64,000 nt of DNA, taken from Hyphomonadaceae bacterium JAD_PAG50586_4. GTDB lineage: Bacteria > Pseudomonadota > Alphaproteobacteria > Caulobacterales > Aquidulcibacteraceae. This document shows, piece by piece, positions 36,939-45,923 of this stretch. The stretch spans positions 1,389,944-1,453,943 of the forward strand of contig CP096134.1 of NCBI GenBank assembly GCA_023242925.1, given 5' to 3'. Below the pieces are notes generated by a model, which was given only the letters and a program-made list of their open reading frames with translations, searched no databases and was not told the DNA's origin. Both the position numbers and the translations under genes were made by a program. Position 1 is the first letter of the stretch; each line of letters starts with the position of its first letter.

Positions 36939-37007
36939 CCGCGCGCTAACTGCGAATTGTTCCGTGCATAAGACTTCTTGCAGCATAGCGACCCCATATA
37001 GGGTCGT

Positions 37008-37127
37008 ATGCGTATGCGTTATCTGCTTTGGCGTGGGCTTGGCGGCGCGGTGGGCGTGAGTGTGCTGATCAGCCTGGCCGCTGCGATCGGCATGTTTGTC
37101 ACGCGCTTCGACTTGATGCCGCGCTAA
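37008..37127 (+). CDS. 39-aa single-helix membrane protein
   Basis: Frame ATG 37008 to TAA 37127 (a second ATG at 37014). After a basic start (MRMRYLLWRG) comes one hydrophobic helix (LGGAVGVSVLISLAAAIGMFV) and TRFDLMPR. A strong terminator begins 4 bp after its stop, which supports an independent transcript. Ribosome-binding site weak. Family not recognised. Confidence 0.5.
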   Translation: MRMRYLLWRGLGGAVGVSVLISLAAAIGMFVTRFDLMPR

Positions 37128-37130
37128 AAA

Positions 37131-37160
37131 AACGGCTCCGATTGCTCGGAGCCGTTTCTT
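37131..37160 (+). terminator. Intrinsic terminator after the 39-aa gene
   Basis: Arms AACGGCTCCGA (37131-37141) and TCGGAGCCGTT (37146-37156), perfect 11-bp stem with loop TTGC, followed by TCTT and preceded by an A run. Probably ends the 39-aa gene and any readthrough from the acyl-CoA synthetase gene. Confidence 0.85.
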
Positions 37161-37326
37161 ACCCTTGCGTCCGGCATTGCTGCTTTCTGCTTAGGTTAGA
37201 AGTGAACGCAAGAGCCACGCTTTCGTTCCCACGAAAAGTGAAAGTTTCTACGCCTTTTCGCCTAGCGCGCCTTGGCGATGTTCGGGCCGCCAGGCGCGGC
37301 GCATATTTTGCAGTACGGAGGCTGCA

Positions 37327-37557
37327 ATGCGTTACCAGATCGAATTTCTGCGCCGGCCTAGTGACGAAGATTCCGTGTGCCTCACGCGCGAGCCGGGCGC
37401 TCGTGATCTGCGCATCGCCGAGTTCCAAGCCCAAGCCTGGTCTGCCCAAGCCCAAGCTGCGCACGGCGCCCGCGCCTGGCAAATCCGCGACCTCGATAAG
37501 AACGGCCGCATCGTCAGCGTCGAATTGTTCGACGGCGCAATGCAGCGCGTCTACTAA
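37327..37557 (+). CDS. Hypothetical protein, 76 aa
   Basis: Soluble small protein with alternating charged segments (MRYQIEFLRRPSDEDSVCLT, ARAWQIRDLDKNGRIVSVEL) that suggest a small alpha/beta fold. GGAGG lies 6 bp before ATG 37327, so translation is well supported. No family recognised. Its TAA overlaps the stop of the convergent MBL gene by 4 bp. Confidence 0.68.
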   Translation: MRYQIEFLRRPSDEDSVCLTREPGARDLRIAEFQAQAWSAQAQAAHGARAWQIRDLDKNGRIVSVELFDGAMQRVY

Positions 37558-38462
37558 GCGCGCGTCAGCCAATATTCGCTATCGACGCAGGGCGGGCCTT
37601 CAACACCGACGCGGCCCAACTCGACCAGACGGATCATATGGGCCAGTACCGAGTGACACGCCGCCGGATGCAGCCGCTTGTCCACGTCGGCATACATTTC
37701 CGTGACCATATCCTTGATCAGTCGCTTGCCGCCCTCGAGCTGCGCGATCACCTGCGCCTCGCGCGCTAGACGATGCGTCAGATACGCTTCGACAAACGGC
37801 CGCACATCGCGCACGGGCGGGCCGTGCGTGGGCCAGAGCGTATCGTAATTGCGATCGCGCACTTTCTCGATGCTGGCAAAATAGGCGCTCATGTCGCCGT
37901 CCGGCGGGCCGATCACGGTAGTTGACCAGCCCATAATGTGATCGCCAGGGAAGAGCGCGTTCTCTTCGATCAAAGCATACGCCATATGGTTCGACGTGTG
38001 GCCCGGCGTTGAGACGGCTTCGATCGTCCAGCCTGGGCTGGAGAAGCGCTCTCCATCTTTCACGTCGATGTCGGGCATGAAGATGTGATCGTCGCCAGCT
38101 TCCAGGCGTAGCTCGTCGCAATCACTCGGCAGCGGCATTTCGCTACTCGCGTAAACTTTCGCGCCCGTAGCGCGCGCCAGCGGATGTGCAGCGGGGCTGT
38201 GATCCATGTGGCGATGCGTAACGAAGATGTGCGTCACGCGCTCGCCTTCAACGGCGCGCAGCAACGCTTCGATATGTTCGGGATTGTCCGGGCCTGGATC
38301 GATGACCGCCACATCGCCGCACCCGATGATGTAAACGCCGGTGCCGAAATAGGTGAAGGGGCCGGGATTGTTCGCAACCAAGCGCCGGATCAGCGGGCTG
38401 ACTTGTTGCGCTTCCTCGTAGGTGAATTCCATCTCGCGGACAAAAGGGATCTTGGCCGCCAT
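37554..38462 (-). CDS. Metallo-beta-lactamase-fold hydrolase
   Basis: 302 residues. Zinc ligands: THRHMDHSPAAHPLA (HxHxDH-type), GHTSNHMAYAL and LFPGDHIMGWST. A winged-helix C-terminus (GGKRLIKDMVTEMYADVDKR, HSVLAHMIRLVELGRV) is as in the LACTB2-like/endoribonuclease-like group of MBL proteins. Substrate unknown; nearest groups act on RNA, glyoxalase-type thioesters or acyl compounds. Same strand as the following ATP-grasp-like gene, which lies downstream of none of its regulatory sites; spacing to that gene is 12 bp. Confidence 0.85.
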   Translation of the reverse strand: MAAKIPFVREMEFTYEEAQQVSPLIRRLVANNPGPFTYFGTGVYIIGCGDVAVIDPGPDNPEHIEALLRAVEGERVTHIFVTHRHMDHSPAAHPLARATGAKVYASSEMPLPSDCDELRLEAGDDHIFMPDIDVKDGERFSSPGWTIEAVSTPGHTSNHMAYALIEENALFPGDHIMGWSTTVIGPPDGDMSAYFASIEKVRDRNYDTLWPTHGPPVRDVRPFVEAYLTHRLAREAQVIAQLEGGKRLIKDMVTEMYADVDKRLHPAACHSVLAHMIRLVELGRVGVEGPPCVDSEYWLTRA

Positions 38463-38474
38463 GTATGCATCACC

Positions 38475-39433
38475 TCAATTGCCAGCGCCCCGCACAAACT
38501 CGCGGAACGCCTTCGATAACCTACGTGTAGCTACGATCTTGTCGGGCAAGTTCAAGCCGATCGGGGGCCCATATCCGTCTTGTTTGCATCGACGATATAG
38601 AGCTTGCCGTCGTTGCGGTCGCGGAGCACGTCCACGCCGCCCCATTGCAAACCGATCTCGCGCGTAAACGCTGAAATCTGTTCGAGTTCCTCGGCTGTGA
38701 ACATTTCCTCCGGGGTGCGTAGCTGCACATCCACGTTCGTATTGAGGAAGCGCTTGGTTACTTCGCGCCGTTTAATGAACACCACCACCGGTTTGCCGCC
38801 CACGGTGGAGGTGCGCAAATCCTCGACCAGGTTGAGATCGGACGGCATGCGATTGTCCACGACGCGCTGGTAAACCCGGCCCGGCACGGGCGCTGTCGGG
38901 CATTGCACGATGCGCCCGTCATGCGCCGCGTTGATCTCGGATTTCTCCACCGCCAATCCGGTAAACGTCACCGGATCGACGGCGAGCACGTTGCCGAACG
39001 CCGCCTTGCATGCGCGCGCGACGTTCGTTTTCGACACATCGCGGCAGGTGAAATTCACCAATTTCGCGCCGGGCTTCAATTTCGTGGGCGGATCGTTGGG
39101 GCTATACGTCGCGTCCTCAAAGTGCATCACGACGTCGGCGTCAGCGGCGTCCTTAACGTACTTGGCGCCGGCCGCACGCGAGACGGCCCAAATCAAATAC
39201 CAGGGCCGCGCACGCTCCGGCGCGAAGGTGATTTTGAAATGCGGCTGCATCCGTTCGATGCGTTGGGCTGCAAAGAAATAGCGAAACCACGCTGTGACCT
39301 GGGCGATCACCGATGGTGAATAGGGCACGAGCGCGCCGGTTTTGCGCACCTTCAAGCCGGTTAACCCGAACTCGAAATCCTTCAGCCAGACCTTTCCCGA
39401 GGTCTGGAAGACGCGTGGCGTGGCGTCCGTCAC
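38475..39433 (-). CDS. ATP-grasp-like protein of unknown substrate (one frameshift)
   Basis: About 319 residues after repair, taking GTG 39433 as start (weak ribosome-binding site, so uncertain). The C-terminal third looks like an ATP-grasp core: GKPVVVFIKRREVTKRFLNT, then LQWGGVDVLRDRNDGKLYIV and DANKTDMGPP, with the metal-binding Asn/Asp cluster at the usual place. N-terminal half: QPHFKITFAPERARPWYLIW and VVMHFEDATYSP. The frame breaks in the five-G run 38563-38567: one more G extends DMGPP to IGLNLPDKIVATRRLSKAFR and a stop at 38475. ATP-grasp enzymes ligate acids to amines; here the substrate is unknown. Confidence 0.68.
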
Positions 39434-39466
39434 GAGCGCGGCCCGTGCTTTGCTTGGGAAAGCGCC

Positions 39467-39589
39467 ATGGAAGCCGCCATCGCCCTTTGCCTGTTCGCGT
39501 TGGATCGCGTGCGCACTGTGCTGCTCGCCCTGTCCCTGATCGTATTGATGAAACTTGCCTGGGTAATACTTACGCCGCCGCCGGCCTAA
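39467..39589 (+). CDS. Possible 40-aa membrane protein
   Basis: Frame ATG 39467 to TAA 39589, encoding MEAAIALCLFALDRVRTVLL, then ALSLIVLMKLAWVILTPPPA. It has two hydrophobic stretches around a basic patch; a GGGA sequence precedes it. It is antisense to an unlikely upstream extension of the ATP-grasp-like gene and does not conflict with the start chosen there. Only weakly supported. Confidence 0.35.
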   Translation: MEAAIALCLFALDRVRTVLLALSLIVLMKLAWVILTPPPA

Positions 39590-39599
39590 GGTTTCGGCG

Positions 39600-40019
39600 C
39601 TAATGTATCGAGCGCCCCCGCGCCCCAACCAAGTCGTATCCTGCCTTTGTCGCCGCGGCGATGATCTCGTCCGGATTCATGTCCCCGGCCAGAGCCTGCG
39701 CCATTGCCCACGCCATTATTGAGCGGCGGCCGGTTCGGCAATAGGCCAGCACAGGGCCGGGGGCCCGTTCCAGGATTTCGGCCGTTTGCCCCACGGCGGC
39801 AGGCGGGGGCGGGCCGGTAAAGGGCAGGGCGTGGAATTGGAGGCCAGCCGCCTCGGCCGCGGCCCGAATTTCCGCAAGCTTAGGTTGATCCGGGTCCTCG
39901 CCCTCGGGCCGATTGATCACCAGCACCTTGTATCCTTCGGCGCCGGCGCGGGCGATATCGTCCAAAGTCACCTGTCCGGCGACGGCGAAGTGCGGTGTAA
40001 CGCGATGGAACTCTGTCAT
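39600..40019 (-). CDS. TIGR01244/DUF442 phosphatase-like sulfur-transferase domain protein
   Basis: 139 residues. Begins MTEFHRVTPHFAVAGQVTLDD, then VLVINRPEGEDPDQP and the active-site loop LAYCRTGRRSIMAWAMA: Cys, four residues, then the loop Arg and Ser, of the tyrosine-phosphatase fold used by the DUF442 group. Members occur as N-terminal domains of sulfide-oxidising MBL enzymes (persulfide dioxygenase relatives). A role in sulfur handling is suggested by family only. Start ATG 40019; divergent from oppB with 89 bp between. Confidence 0.82.
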   Translation of the reverse strand: MTEFHRVTPHFAVAGQVTLDDIARAGAEGYKVLVINRPEGEDPDQPKLAEIRAAAEAAGLQFHALPFTGPPPPAAVGQTAEILERAPGPVLAYCRTGRRSIMAWAMAQALAGDMNPDEIIAAATKAGYDLVGARGRSIH

Positions 40020-40108
40020 GTCGCACACACGTTGACATGGCTTGCCCGGGAAGCAAGGTTTCGCGCACTTCACGTAGCCGCTGCTTCGGCGCTTGTCAGG
40101 ACTTTGGG

Positions 40109-41035
40109 ATGCTCGCACAAGCCGTCAGGCGCCTTCTGTTCGCGATCCCCACGCTTCTCGTCATCATCGCCGCGGCGTTCACATTGATGCACATGGCGCC
40201 CGGCGGCCCGTTCACGAAGGAACGCCAGATGCCGCCCGAGATCGAGCGGCGTTTGTTGGCCGAATACAATCTCGACAAGCCGATCCACGAGCAATTAGGG
40301 CTTTACATCGCCGGCCTCGCGCAAGGCGATCTCGGCCCGTCGATGGCCTACAAGGACAAGGACGTCATCGACATCATCGCCGAAGGCGCGCCAATGAGCG
40401 CGCTGCTCGGCTTCAGCGCCATGTTTCTGGCGTTGTTCGTCGGTGGTTCGCTGGGCGTGTTGGCCGCACTCAGGCAAAACAAGGTGCAAGATTACGCCGT
40501 CATGGCGATCGCCATTGGCGGGGTCTGCTTGCCGCCGCTTGTGGTCGGCCCAGTGCTGCAATTGGTGCTCGGCGTGCAGCTGCAATGGCTGCCAACCGCG
40601 GGGCTCTACCGCGACCAATACGCCATCCAATACCTCTTCTTGCCTGTGTTCACCCTGTCGCTGCCGCTGATCGCGGTGATCTCGCGCCTGATGCGCGCCT
40701 CCATGATCGAAGCGTTGCGCTCCAATGCCATCCGCACCGCGCGCGCCAAGGGCCTGCCGGAGGCGCAAGTCATCCTCAAACACGCGCTGCCGATCGCGCT
40801 TTTGCCGATCGTCTCTTACGCTGGCCCAGCGCTTGCCGGCGTCATGGCCGGGTCGTTCGTTATCGAAACTGTTTTCCAGCTGCCGGGCATCGGCAAGCAA
40901 TTCGTCATCGCCGCCCAGCAGCGCGACTACACGATGGTGATGGGCGTGGTGCTCATCTACTCGTTCCTGATCATCGTGCTGAATCTGGCCGCTGACCTGC
41001 TTTATCGGGTGCTCGATCCGAGGTCCCGCTCATGA
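40109..41035 (+). CDS. oppB: Peptide/nickel-type ABC transporter permease, OppB/DppB
   Basis: 308 residues. First inner-membrane permease of an oligopeptide-type ABC importer. N-terminus MLAQAVRRLLFAIPTLLVII and APGGPF, then six helices; the EAA loop with ARAKGLPEAQVILKHALPIAL contacts the ATPase; the end LPGIGKQFVIAAQQRDY is typical. Start ATG 40109 with CAGGA ahead. Its TGA overlaps the oppC ATG (ATGA). The substrate cannot be read from the permease. Confidence 0.93.
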   Translation: MLAQAVRRLLFAIPTLLVIIAAAFTLMHMAPGGPFTKERQMPPEIERRLLAEYNLDKPIHEQLGLYIAGLAQGDLGPSMAYKDKDVIDIIAEGAPMSALLGFSAMFLALFVGGSLGVLAALRQNKVQDYAVMAIAIGGVCLPPLVVGPVLQLVLGVQLQWLPTAGLYRDQYAIQYLFLPVFTLSLPLIAVISRLMRASMIEALRSNAIRTARAKGLPEAQVILKHALPIALLPIVSYAGPALAGVMAGSFVIETVFQLPGIGKQFVIAAQQRDYTMVMGVVLIYSFLIIVLNLAADLLYRVLDPRSRS

Positions 41036-41937
41036 CCGATTTCCTCGTCGAAGACGCACCAGCGCCGCGCGCGGTCAAGGGCCGTTCGCTTTGGGAAGAC
41101 GCGCGACGTCGCCTCATGCGCAATCCAGCGGCTGTGGTGAGCCTCTATGTTGTCGCACTACTGGTTATGATCGCAATCTTTGGCCCGTTCTTGTGGGTGC
41201 ATAAGTACGATCAGATTTTCCGTGACAGCGTCGGCATCGCGCCGACGTTCGAAAACATGCACATCTTCGGCACTGACACCGAGGGCCGCGACATGGTGGC
41301 GCGCGTGATGTTCGGCTTGCGTATCTCGTTGCTCGTTGGTTTCGCCGCAACCGTGGTGGCGCTCACGATCGGCGTGCTCTATGGCGCCATTGCCGGATTC
41401 GCCGGCGGCCTCATCGACGATCTGATGATGCGGTTCGTTGATGTGATGTACTCGATCCCGTTCGTGTTCTTCGTTATCGTGCTGATGACGGTGGTGCAGT
41501 TCGACAGCCCCGTTTTGAACCTCGTGCTCGTGTTCTGCGCCATCGGGGCGGTGGAATGGCTGACCATGTCTCGGATTGTGCGAGGTCAGACGATATCGTT
41601 GCGCCGCAAGGAATTCGTGGAAGCTGCGCGCGCCTCGGGCGCCAAGCCGCTTGAGATCGTGCTGCGCCACATCGTGCCCAACGTGCTGGGCCCCGTGGTC
41701 GTGTTCGCCACGCTCAACATCCCTGTGATCATCCTGGCCGAGAGCTTTCTGTCCTTCATTGGCCTTGGCGTGCAGGAGCCGCTGAGTTCGCTCGGCAGCT
41801 TGCTGGCGCGCGGCACAGGCCAGATGCAGGCGCCGTGGATGTTGATCGCGCCATCCGTGACCATGCTGATCACGCTGCTGGCGCTCAACTTCCTGGGCGA
41901 CGGCCTGCGCGACGCGCTCGATCCGAAGGAGCGTTGA
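41032..41937 (+). CDS. oppC: Peptide-type ABC transporter permease, OppC/DppC
   Basis: 301 residues. N-terminal cytoplasmic stretch, then the OppC_N helix (MRNPAAVVSLYVVALLVMIA), periplasmic GTDTEGRDMVARVMFGLRIS, and the binding-protein-dependent permease domain with EAARASGAKPLEIVLRHIVPN (ATPase-contact loop) and FLSFIGLGVQEP. Couples with OppB as the membrane part. Followed after 1 bp by the binding-protein gene; the three form one operon. No ATPase gene follows in the window. Confidence 0.93.
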   Translation: MTDFLVEDAPAPRAVKGRSLWEDARRRLMRNPAAVVSLYVVALLVMIAIFGPFLWVHKYDQIFRDSVGIAPTFENMHIFGTDTEGRDMVARVMFGLRISLLVGFAATVVALTIGVLYGAIAGFAGGLIDDLMMRFVDVMYSIPFVFFVIVLMTVVQFDSPVLNLVLVFCAIGAVEWLTMSRIVRGQTISLRRKEFVEAARASGAKPLEIVLRHIVPNVLGPVVVFATLNIPVIILAESFLSFIGLGVQEPLSSLGSLLARGTGQMQAPWMLIAPSVTMLITLLALNFLGDGLRDALDPKER

Positions 41938-41938
41938 G

Positions 41939-43576
41939 ATGACTTCCAAACCCTTCTGGACCAGCCGCCGCTCGCTTCTGGCCAGCGCTGGCGGTCTAAC
42001 AGCGGCAGCCTCGCTCGGCGCGTGCGGCGCCACGCGCATTATCGGCTTCGATAAAGCCACGCGCACGCTCGACATTTGCAATCAGGGCGAGCCCTTGTCG
42101 CTTGATCCCCACAAGGCCTCCGGCCAGTGGGAGAACAATATTATCGGCAACATGTTTGTCGGCCTCACCACCGAGAACGCAAAGGCCGAACCGATTCCCG
42201 GCATGGCCGAGCGCTGGGAGGTCAGCGAGGACGGCCGCACCTGGACGTTCTTCCTGCGCCAGGCGACATGGTCCGATGGCGAGCCGTGCGACGCGCACGA
42301 TTTCGAGTACGCCTACAAGCGCATCCTCAACCCAGAGAATTTGGCTGAGTACGCCTCGATCCTCTATCCGATCAAGAATGCGGAGAAGGTGAACTCAGGC
42401 GAGATGTCGCCCGATCAAGTCGGCGTCCGCGCCGTCGATGATCTCACGCTTGAAATTCAGCTCGAACACCCGGCGCCGTATCTGCCGGAAATGCTGATGC
42501 ACTACACCTCGTATCCGGTGCCGAAGCACATCGTGGAGCGCCATGGCGACGATTGGGTGCAGCCGGATCACATCGCCGTCAACGGCGCCTTCAAGCTGGT
42601 CAAATGGTGGTCGAACTACATCGTCCACCTGGAGCGCAACCCGGCCTTCTTCGACGCCGAAAACGTCGCGATGGAAAATCTCTATTTCTATCCGGGCAAC
42701 GATGTCAGCGCCTCCGCGCGCAAAGTGATGAGCGGCGAGGCGGGGTGGTCGACGCGCTTCCCGTCAAACCAGGTTGAGGAATTGCGGCGGGCGTTGCCGG
42801 GGTTTGTGCGCGTCGCGCCCTATCTCACATGCAATTATTTCTCGTTCAACATGACGAAGCAGCCGTTCAACGACGTGCGCGTGCGTCAGGCGTTGGCGAT
42901 GGCGTACGATCGTGATTGGGTCGCCAATAACATTTATCGCACAGGCGAGCGGGCGGCCTACAAATTCGTGCCGCCAGGGATCGCCAATTATCCGGGCACG
43001 GCGCGCTATCGCTGGGCCGATCAACCAATCGAGCAGCGCCGAGAAGAAGCGCGCCGTCTGCTCACCGAGGCCGGCTATGGCCCCAATAATCCATTGCGCT
43101 TCGAGTTTTCGCATCGCAACACCAGCGACAACCCGCGCGTCGCCGTCATCGTGCAAAGCAATTGGCGCGAGATCGCGCCGTGGGTGACGGTGGAATTACG
43201 CGGCGTCGAAACCCAGGTCCACTACGCCAATCTGCGCGCCAAGAATTTCGATGTCGGCGACGGCGGCTGGATCGCCGATTACAACGACGCGAAAATCTAT
43301 CTCTATCTTCTGGAAACGCGCACCGGCTATCAAAACTATCCTGGCTATTCCAATCCGGAATTTGATCGCCTCGTGCACCAATCTGATTTCGAGATGGACG
43401 CCGCTCGCCGCGGCGAGATCATGGCGCAAGCCGAGCAATTGGCTCTCGATGAAGCGCCCATCTGCATGAGCGTCTTCATCAACTCGACCAATCTCGTGCA
43501 CCCCGATCTCACCGGCTACGAGGACAATCTCGGCGACTACCACCGCGCTCGCTGGTTCGGGATTCGCGACGCTTAG
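41939..43576 (+). CDS. oppA: Peptide-binding protein of an Opp-type importer (SBP family 5)
   Basis: 545 residues. The N-terminal signal has twin arginines (SRRSLLASAGGLTAAASLGAC) and a lipobox-like Cys, so Tat export or lipid anchoring is possible. The SBP_bac_5 pattern is clear: CNQGEPLSLDPHKASG, MAERWEVSEDGRTWTFFLRQ, VRAVDDLTLEIQLEHPAPYL, PFNDVRVRQALAMAYDRDWV, and an end with FGIRDA. Member of the OppA/MppA group, binding oligopeptides or murein peptides. The gene closes the operon; a palindromic repeat element follows directly. Confidence 0.92.
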   Translation: MTSKPFWTSRRSLLASAGGLTAAASLGACGATRIIGFDKATRTLDICNQGEPLSLDPHKASGQWENNIIGNMFVGLTTENAKAEPIPGMAERWEVSEDGRTWTFFLRQATWSDGEPCDAHDFEYAYKRILNPENLAEYASILYPIKNAEKVNSGEMSPDQVGVRAVDDLTLEIQLEHPAPYLPEMLMHYTSYPVPKHIVERHGDDWVQPDHIAVNGAFKLVKWWSNYIVHLERNPAFFDAENVAMENLYFYPGNDVSASARKVMSGEAGWSTRFPSNQVEELRRALPGFVRVAPYLTCNYFSFNMTKQPFNDVRVRQALAMAYDRDWVANNIYRTGERAAYKFVPPGIANYPGTARYRWADQPIEQRREEARRLLTEAGYGPNNPLRFEFSHRNTSDNPRVAVIVQSNWREIAPWVTVELRGVETQVHYANLRAKNFDVGDGGWIADYNDAKIYLYLLETRTGYQNYPGYSNPEFDRLVHQSDFEMDAARRGEIMAQAEQLALDEAPICMSVFINSTNLVHPDLTGYEDNLGDYHRARWFGIRDA

Positions 43577-43585
43577 GCGCTATAT

Positions 43586-43706
43586 CCTCCCCGCGATGCG
43601 GGGAGGTGCTGAGCGTAACGAAGCGCAGGGGCGCGTTTGGCTTGTTGATCGCTTGCCCCTCAGTCTCGCGCTGCGCGCGCGGCAGCTCCCCACTCAGTGG
43701 GGAGCA
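43586..43706. repeat. Dispersed palindromic element, copy 1 (intergenic)
   Basis: Starts with the hairpin CCTCCCCGC-GAT-GCGGGGAGG and ends with GCTCCCCACTCAGTGGGGAGC. Between them lies a variable core with AACGAAGCGCAGGGG and GCCCCTCAGTC. It fills the whole gap between oppA and the convergent S9 peptidase gene. Related copies are at 52991, 56554 and, as a left-end fragment, 49617. Confidence 0.8.
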
Positions 43707-45882
43707 TCAGAACCCGCCGCCGGCTTCTTCCGCGCCAATTGCTTTGATCGCGAACGCGTAATCGTGCGCCAGTTCAAGCAAGAACTCGAACCGGCCCGCT
43801 GAGCCCGCGTGGCCTGCGCCCATGTTCATCTTGAGCAGCACAGGCCGGCCGCTGGTCGTGTGTGGGCGCAGCTTGGCCACCCACTTCATCGGCTCCCAAT
43901 AGGTGACGCGCGGATCGGTCAAACCGCCCGTCGCCAACACGGCCGGATACGCTTTCGCTTCCACGTTCGTGTAAGGACAGTAGGAGGCGATGTAATCGTA
44001 CGCCTCCGTGCTCTCTAGCGGATTGCCCCATTCGGGCCATTCCGGCGGCGTCAGTGGCAGAGACGTATCGCTCATTGTGTTGACGACATCCACGAACGGT
44101 ACGCCGCCAATCACGCCAGCCCAAAGATCAGGCCGCAAATTGTTGATCGCACCCATCAGCAAACCGCCGGCCGAGCGGCCTTCGCACACGATATTTCCCG
44201 CGCGCCCGTAGCCGCGTGAAATCAACTCCTCCGCGCACGACACGAAATCCGTATATGTGTTGCGTTTGGTGAATCGTCGGCCATCCTGGAACCAGCCGAA
44301 GCCCATTTCCGATCCGCCGCGCACATGCGCGATCGCATACACCCAACCGCGATCGACCAAGCTGAAACGACGGGTCGAGAAATCCGCGTCCATCGAGATG
44401 CCGTACGAACCGTAGCCGTAAAGATAGAGCGGGGCCGAGCCGTCGAGCGGCGTGCCGCGTTTCATCAGCACAGTGATCGGCACGCGCTTGCCGTCGCTGG
44501 CCGTGGCGAAGAAGCGCCGCGCTTCGTATGCCGCCGGATCGTGACCGCTCGGAATTTCCTGCGTCTTGCGCAACACGCGCGTGCGCGCGGCGAGATCGTA
44601 ATCGTAGGTCTGCAGCGGCGTCGTAGGTGAATCATAGACGAAGCGCTGATTGGTCGTATCGTATTCGTAGCCGCCGACGAGTTCGAGATTATAGGCCTCT
44701 TCCTCCATGGCGATCGTGTGTTCTTCGCCAGCCTTGTGACGCACGACGATGCGCGGCAGCGCGTTGGTGCGTTCAGCGCGGACGAGATAATCCTTCGTCG
44801 CGCCCAGGCCCAGAAGGTAGCGGCCTTCCTGGTGCGGGATGAAATCGCGCCATTGCGCGCGCGCCGTACGGCCCGGTTCGGCAATCATCACTTTGAAGTC
44901 AACCGCGCCATCGGCATTGGTCAGGACGTACCAACGGCCATTCCAATGCGTCGGCGTATAGAGGTGATCGTCCTCGCGCGCGGCGAACAAGGTCGGCGCA
45001 GCTGTCGGGTTCGAAGCCGGGATCGTGTAGATTTCCGATTGGCTGCCGTTGCCGGCATAGAGCACGATGAATTCGCCGCTCTCAGTGTTACCGACACTCA
45101 GGAAGAAGCCGTCATCCGGCTCGTCATAAACGAGCGTGTCTTCATCCGCGCGCGCTGGGCGGCGGAAGATGCGGGCGGGGCGGCCGTTATCATCGCGGAA
45201 GGTCCAGAAGATAAAGCGCAGAATCCGGCGACCAGCTAAAATCGCCGGTGCAATTCGTGATCGGGCTCGCCAGCGTCTCACCGCTCGCCAGATCCTTCAC
45301 GAACACCGTGTAGATTTCCGAGCCTTGCTCATCGACAGCGTACGCATAATAGGCGTGATCCGGTGAGTGTTCGCCGGCAAGCACTTTGTAGAACGTCTTG
45401 CCGCGCGCTTGCTCATCGACATTGATGAGAATTTGTTCGGGGCCCTCAGCGCCACGCGGACGTCGCGCATGAATCGGGTGCTGCGCACCGGTCTCGAAGC
45501 GGCGATAATATTCCCACGGGCCATCAGCGGCCGGCACGGTGGAATCATCTTCCTTCACGCGCCCGCGCATCTCTTGATAGAGTCGCTCTTGCAGCGCCGC
45601 CGTCGGCGCCATCGCCTGCTCGCGATACGCATTCTCCGCATCGAGATGTTCGCGAATATCGGCGCGCAGCAATGACGGATCGCGCATCACCTCCTGCCAA
45701 TTGTCGTCCTTCATCCAGGCGTAATCATCGACGCGCACGCGGCCCAATTGTTCGATGCGCTTGGGGTCGCGACGGGCGATCGGTGGTGTGAGGCTCATTG
45801 CGGCATCCGTGGTTGCGCAAGCGGGGAGGAGAGCGAGGGCCGGCAGAGCGGCGCTGGCTTGGAGGAGTTCACGTCTATTCAT
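43707..45882 (-). CDS. S9A prolyl oligopeptidase / oligopeptidase B-like (one frameshift)
   Basis: About 724 residues after repair. An N-terminal Tat- or lipoprotein-like signal (MNRRELLQASAALPALALLPAC) precedes a beta-propeller part (DDYAWMKDDNWQEVMRDP, KTFYKVLAGEHSPDHAYYAY) and an alpha/beta hydrolase domain with the catalytic Ser in CEGRSAGGLLMGA, Asp in GGLTDPRVTYWEP and His in MGAGHAGSAGR. Cleaves short peptides after basic or prolyl residues, depending on subtype. One extra base near 45219 (or two missing) breaks the frame; removal joins FSWSPDS to RFIFWTFRDDNG. It lies 42 bp upstream of nothing else on its strand and faces oppA across the repeat element. Confidence 0.9.
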
Positions 45883-45923
45883 GTCCGCCAGTTCGGGGAA
45901 GCCTGATGGCGGCGTCAAGATTA

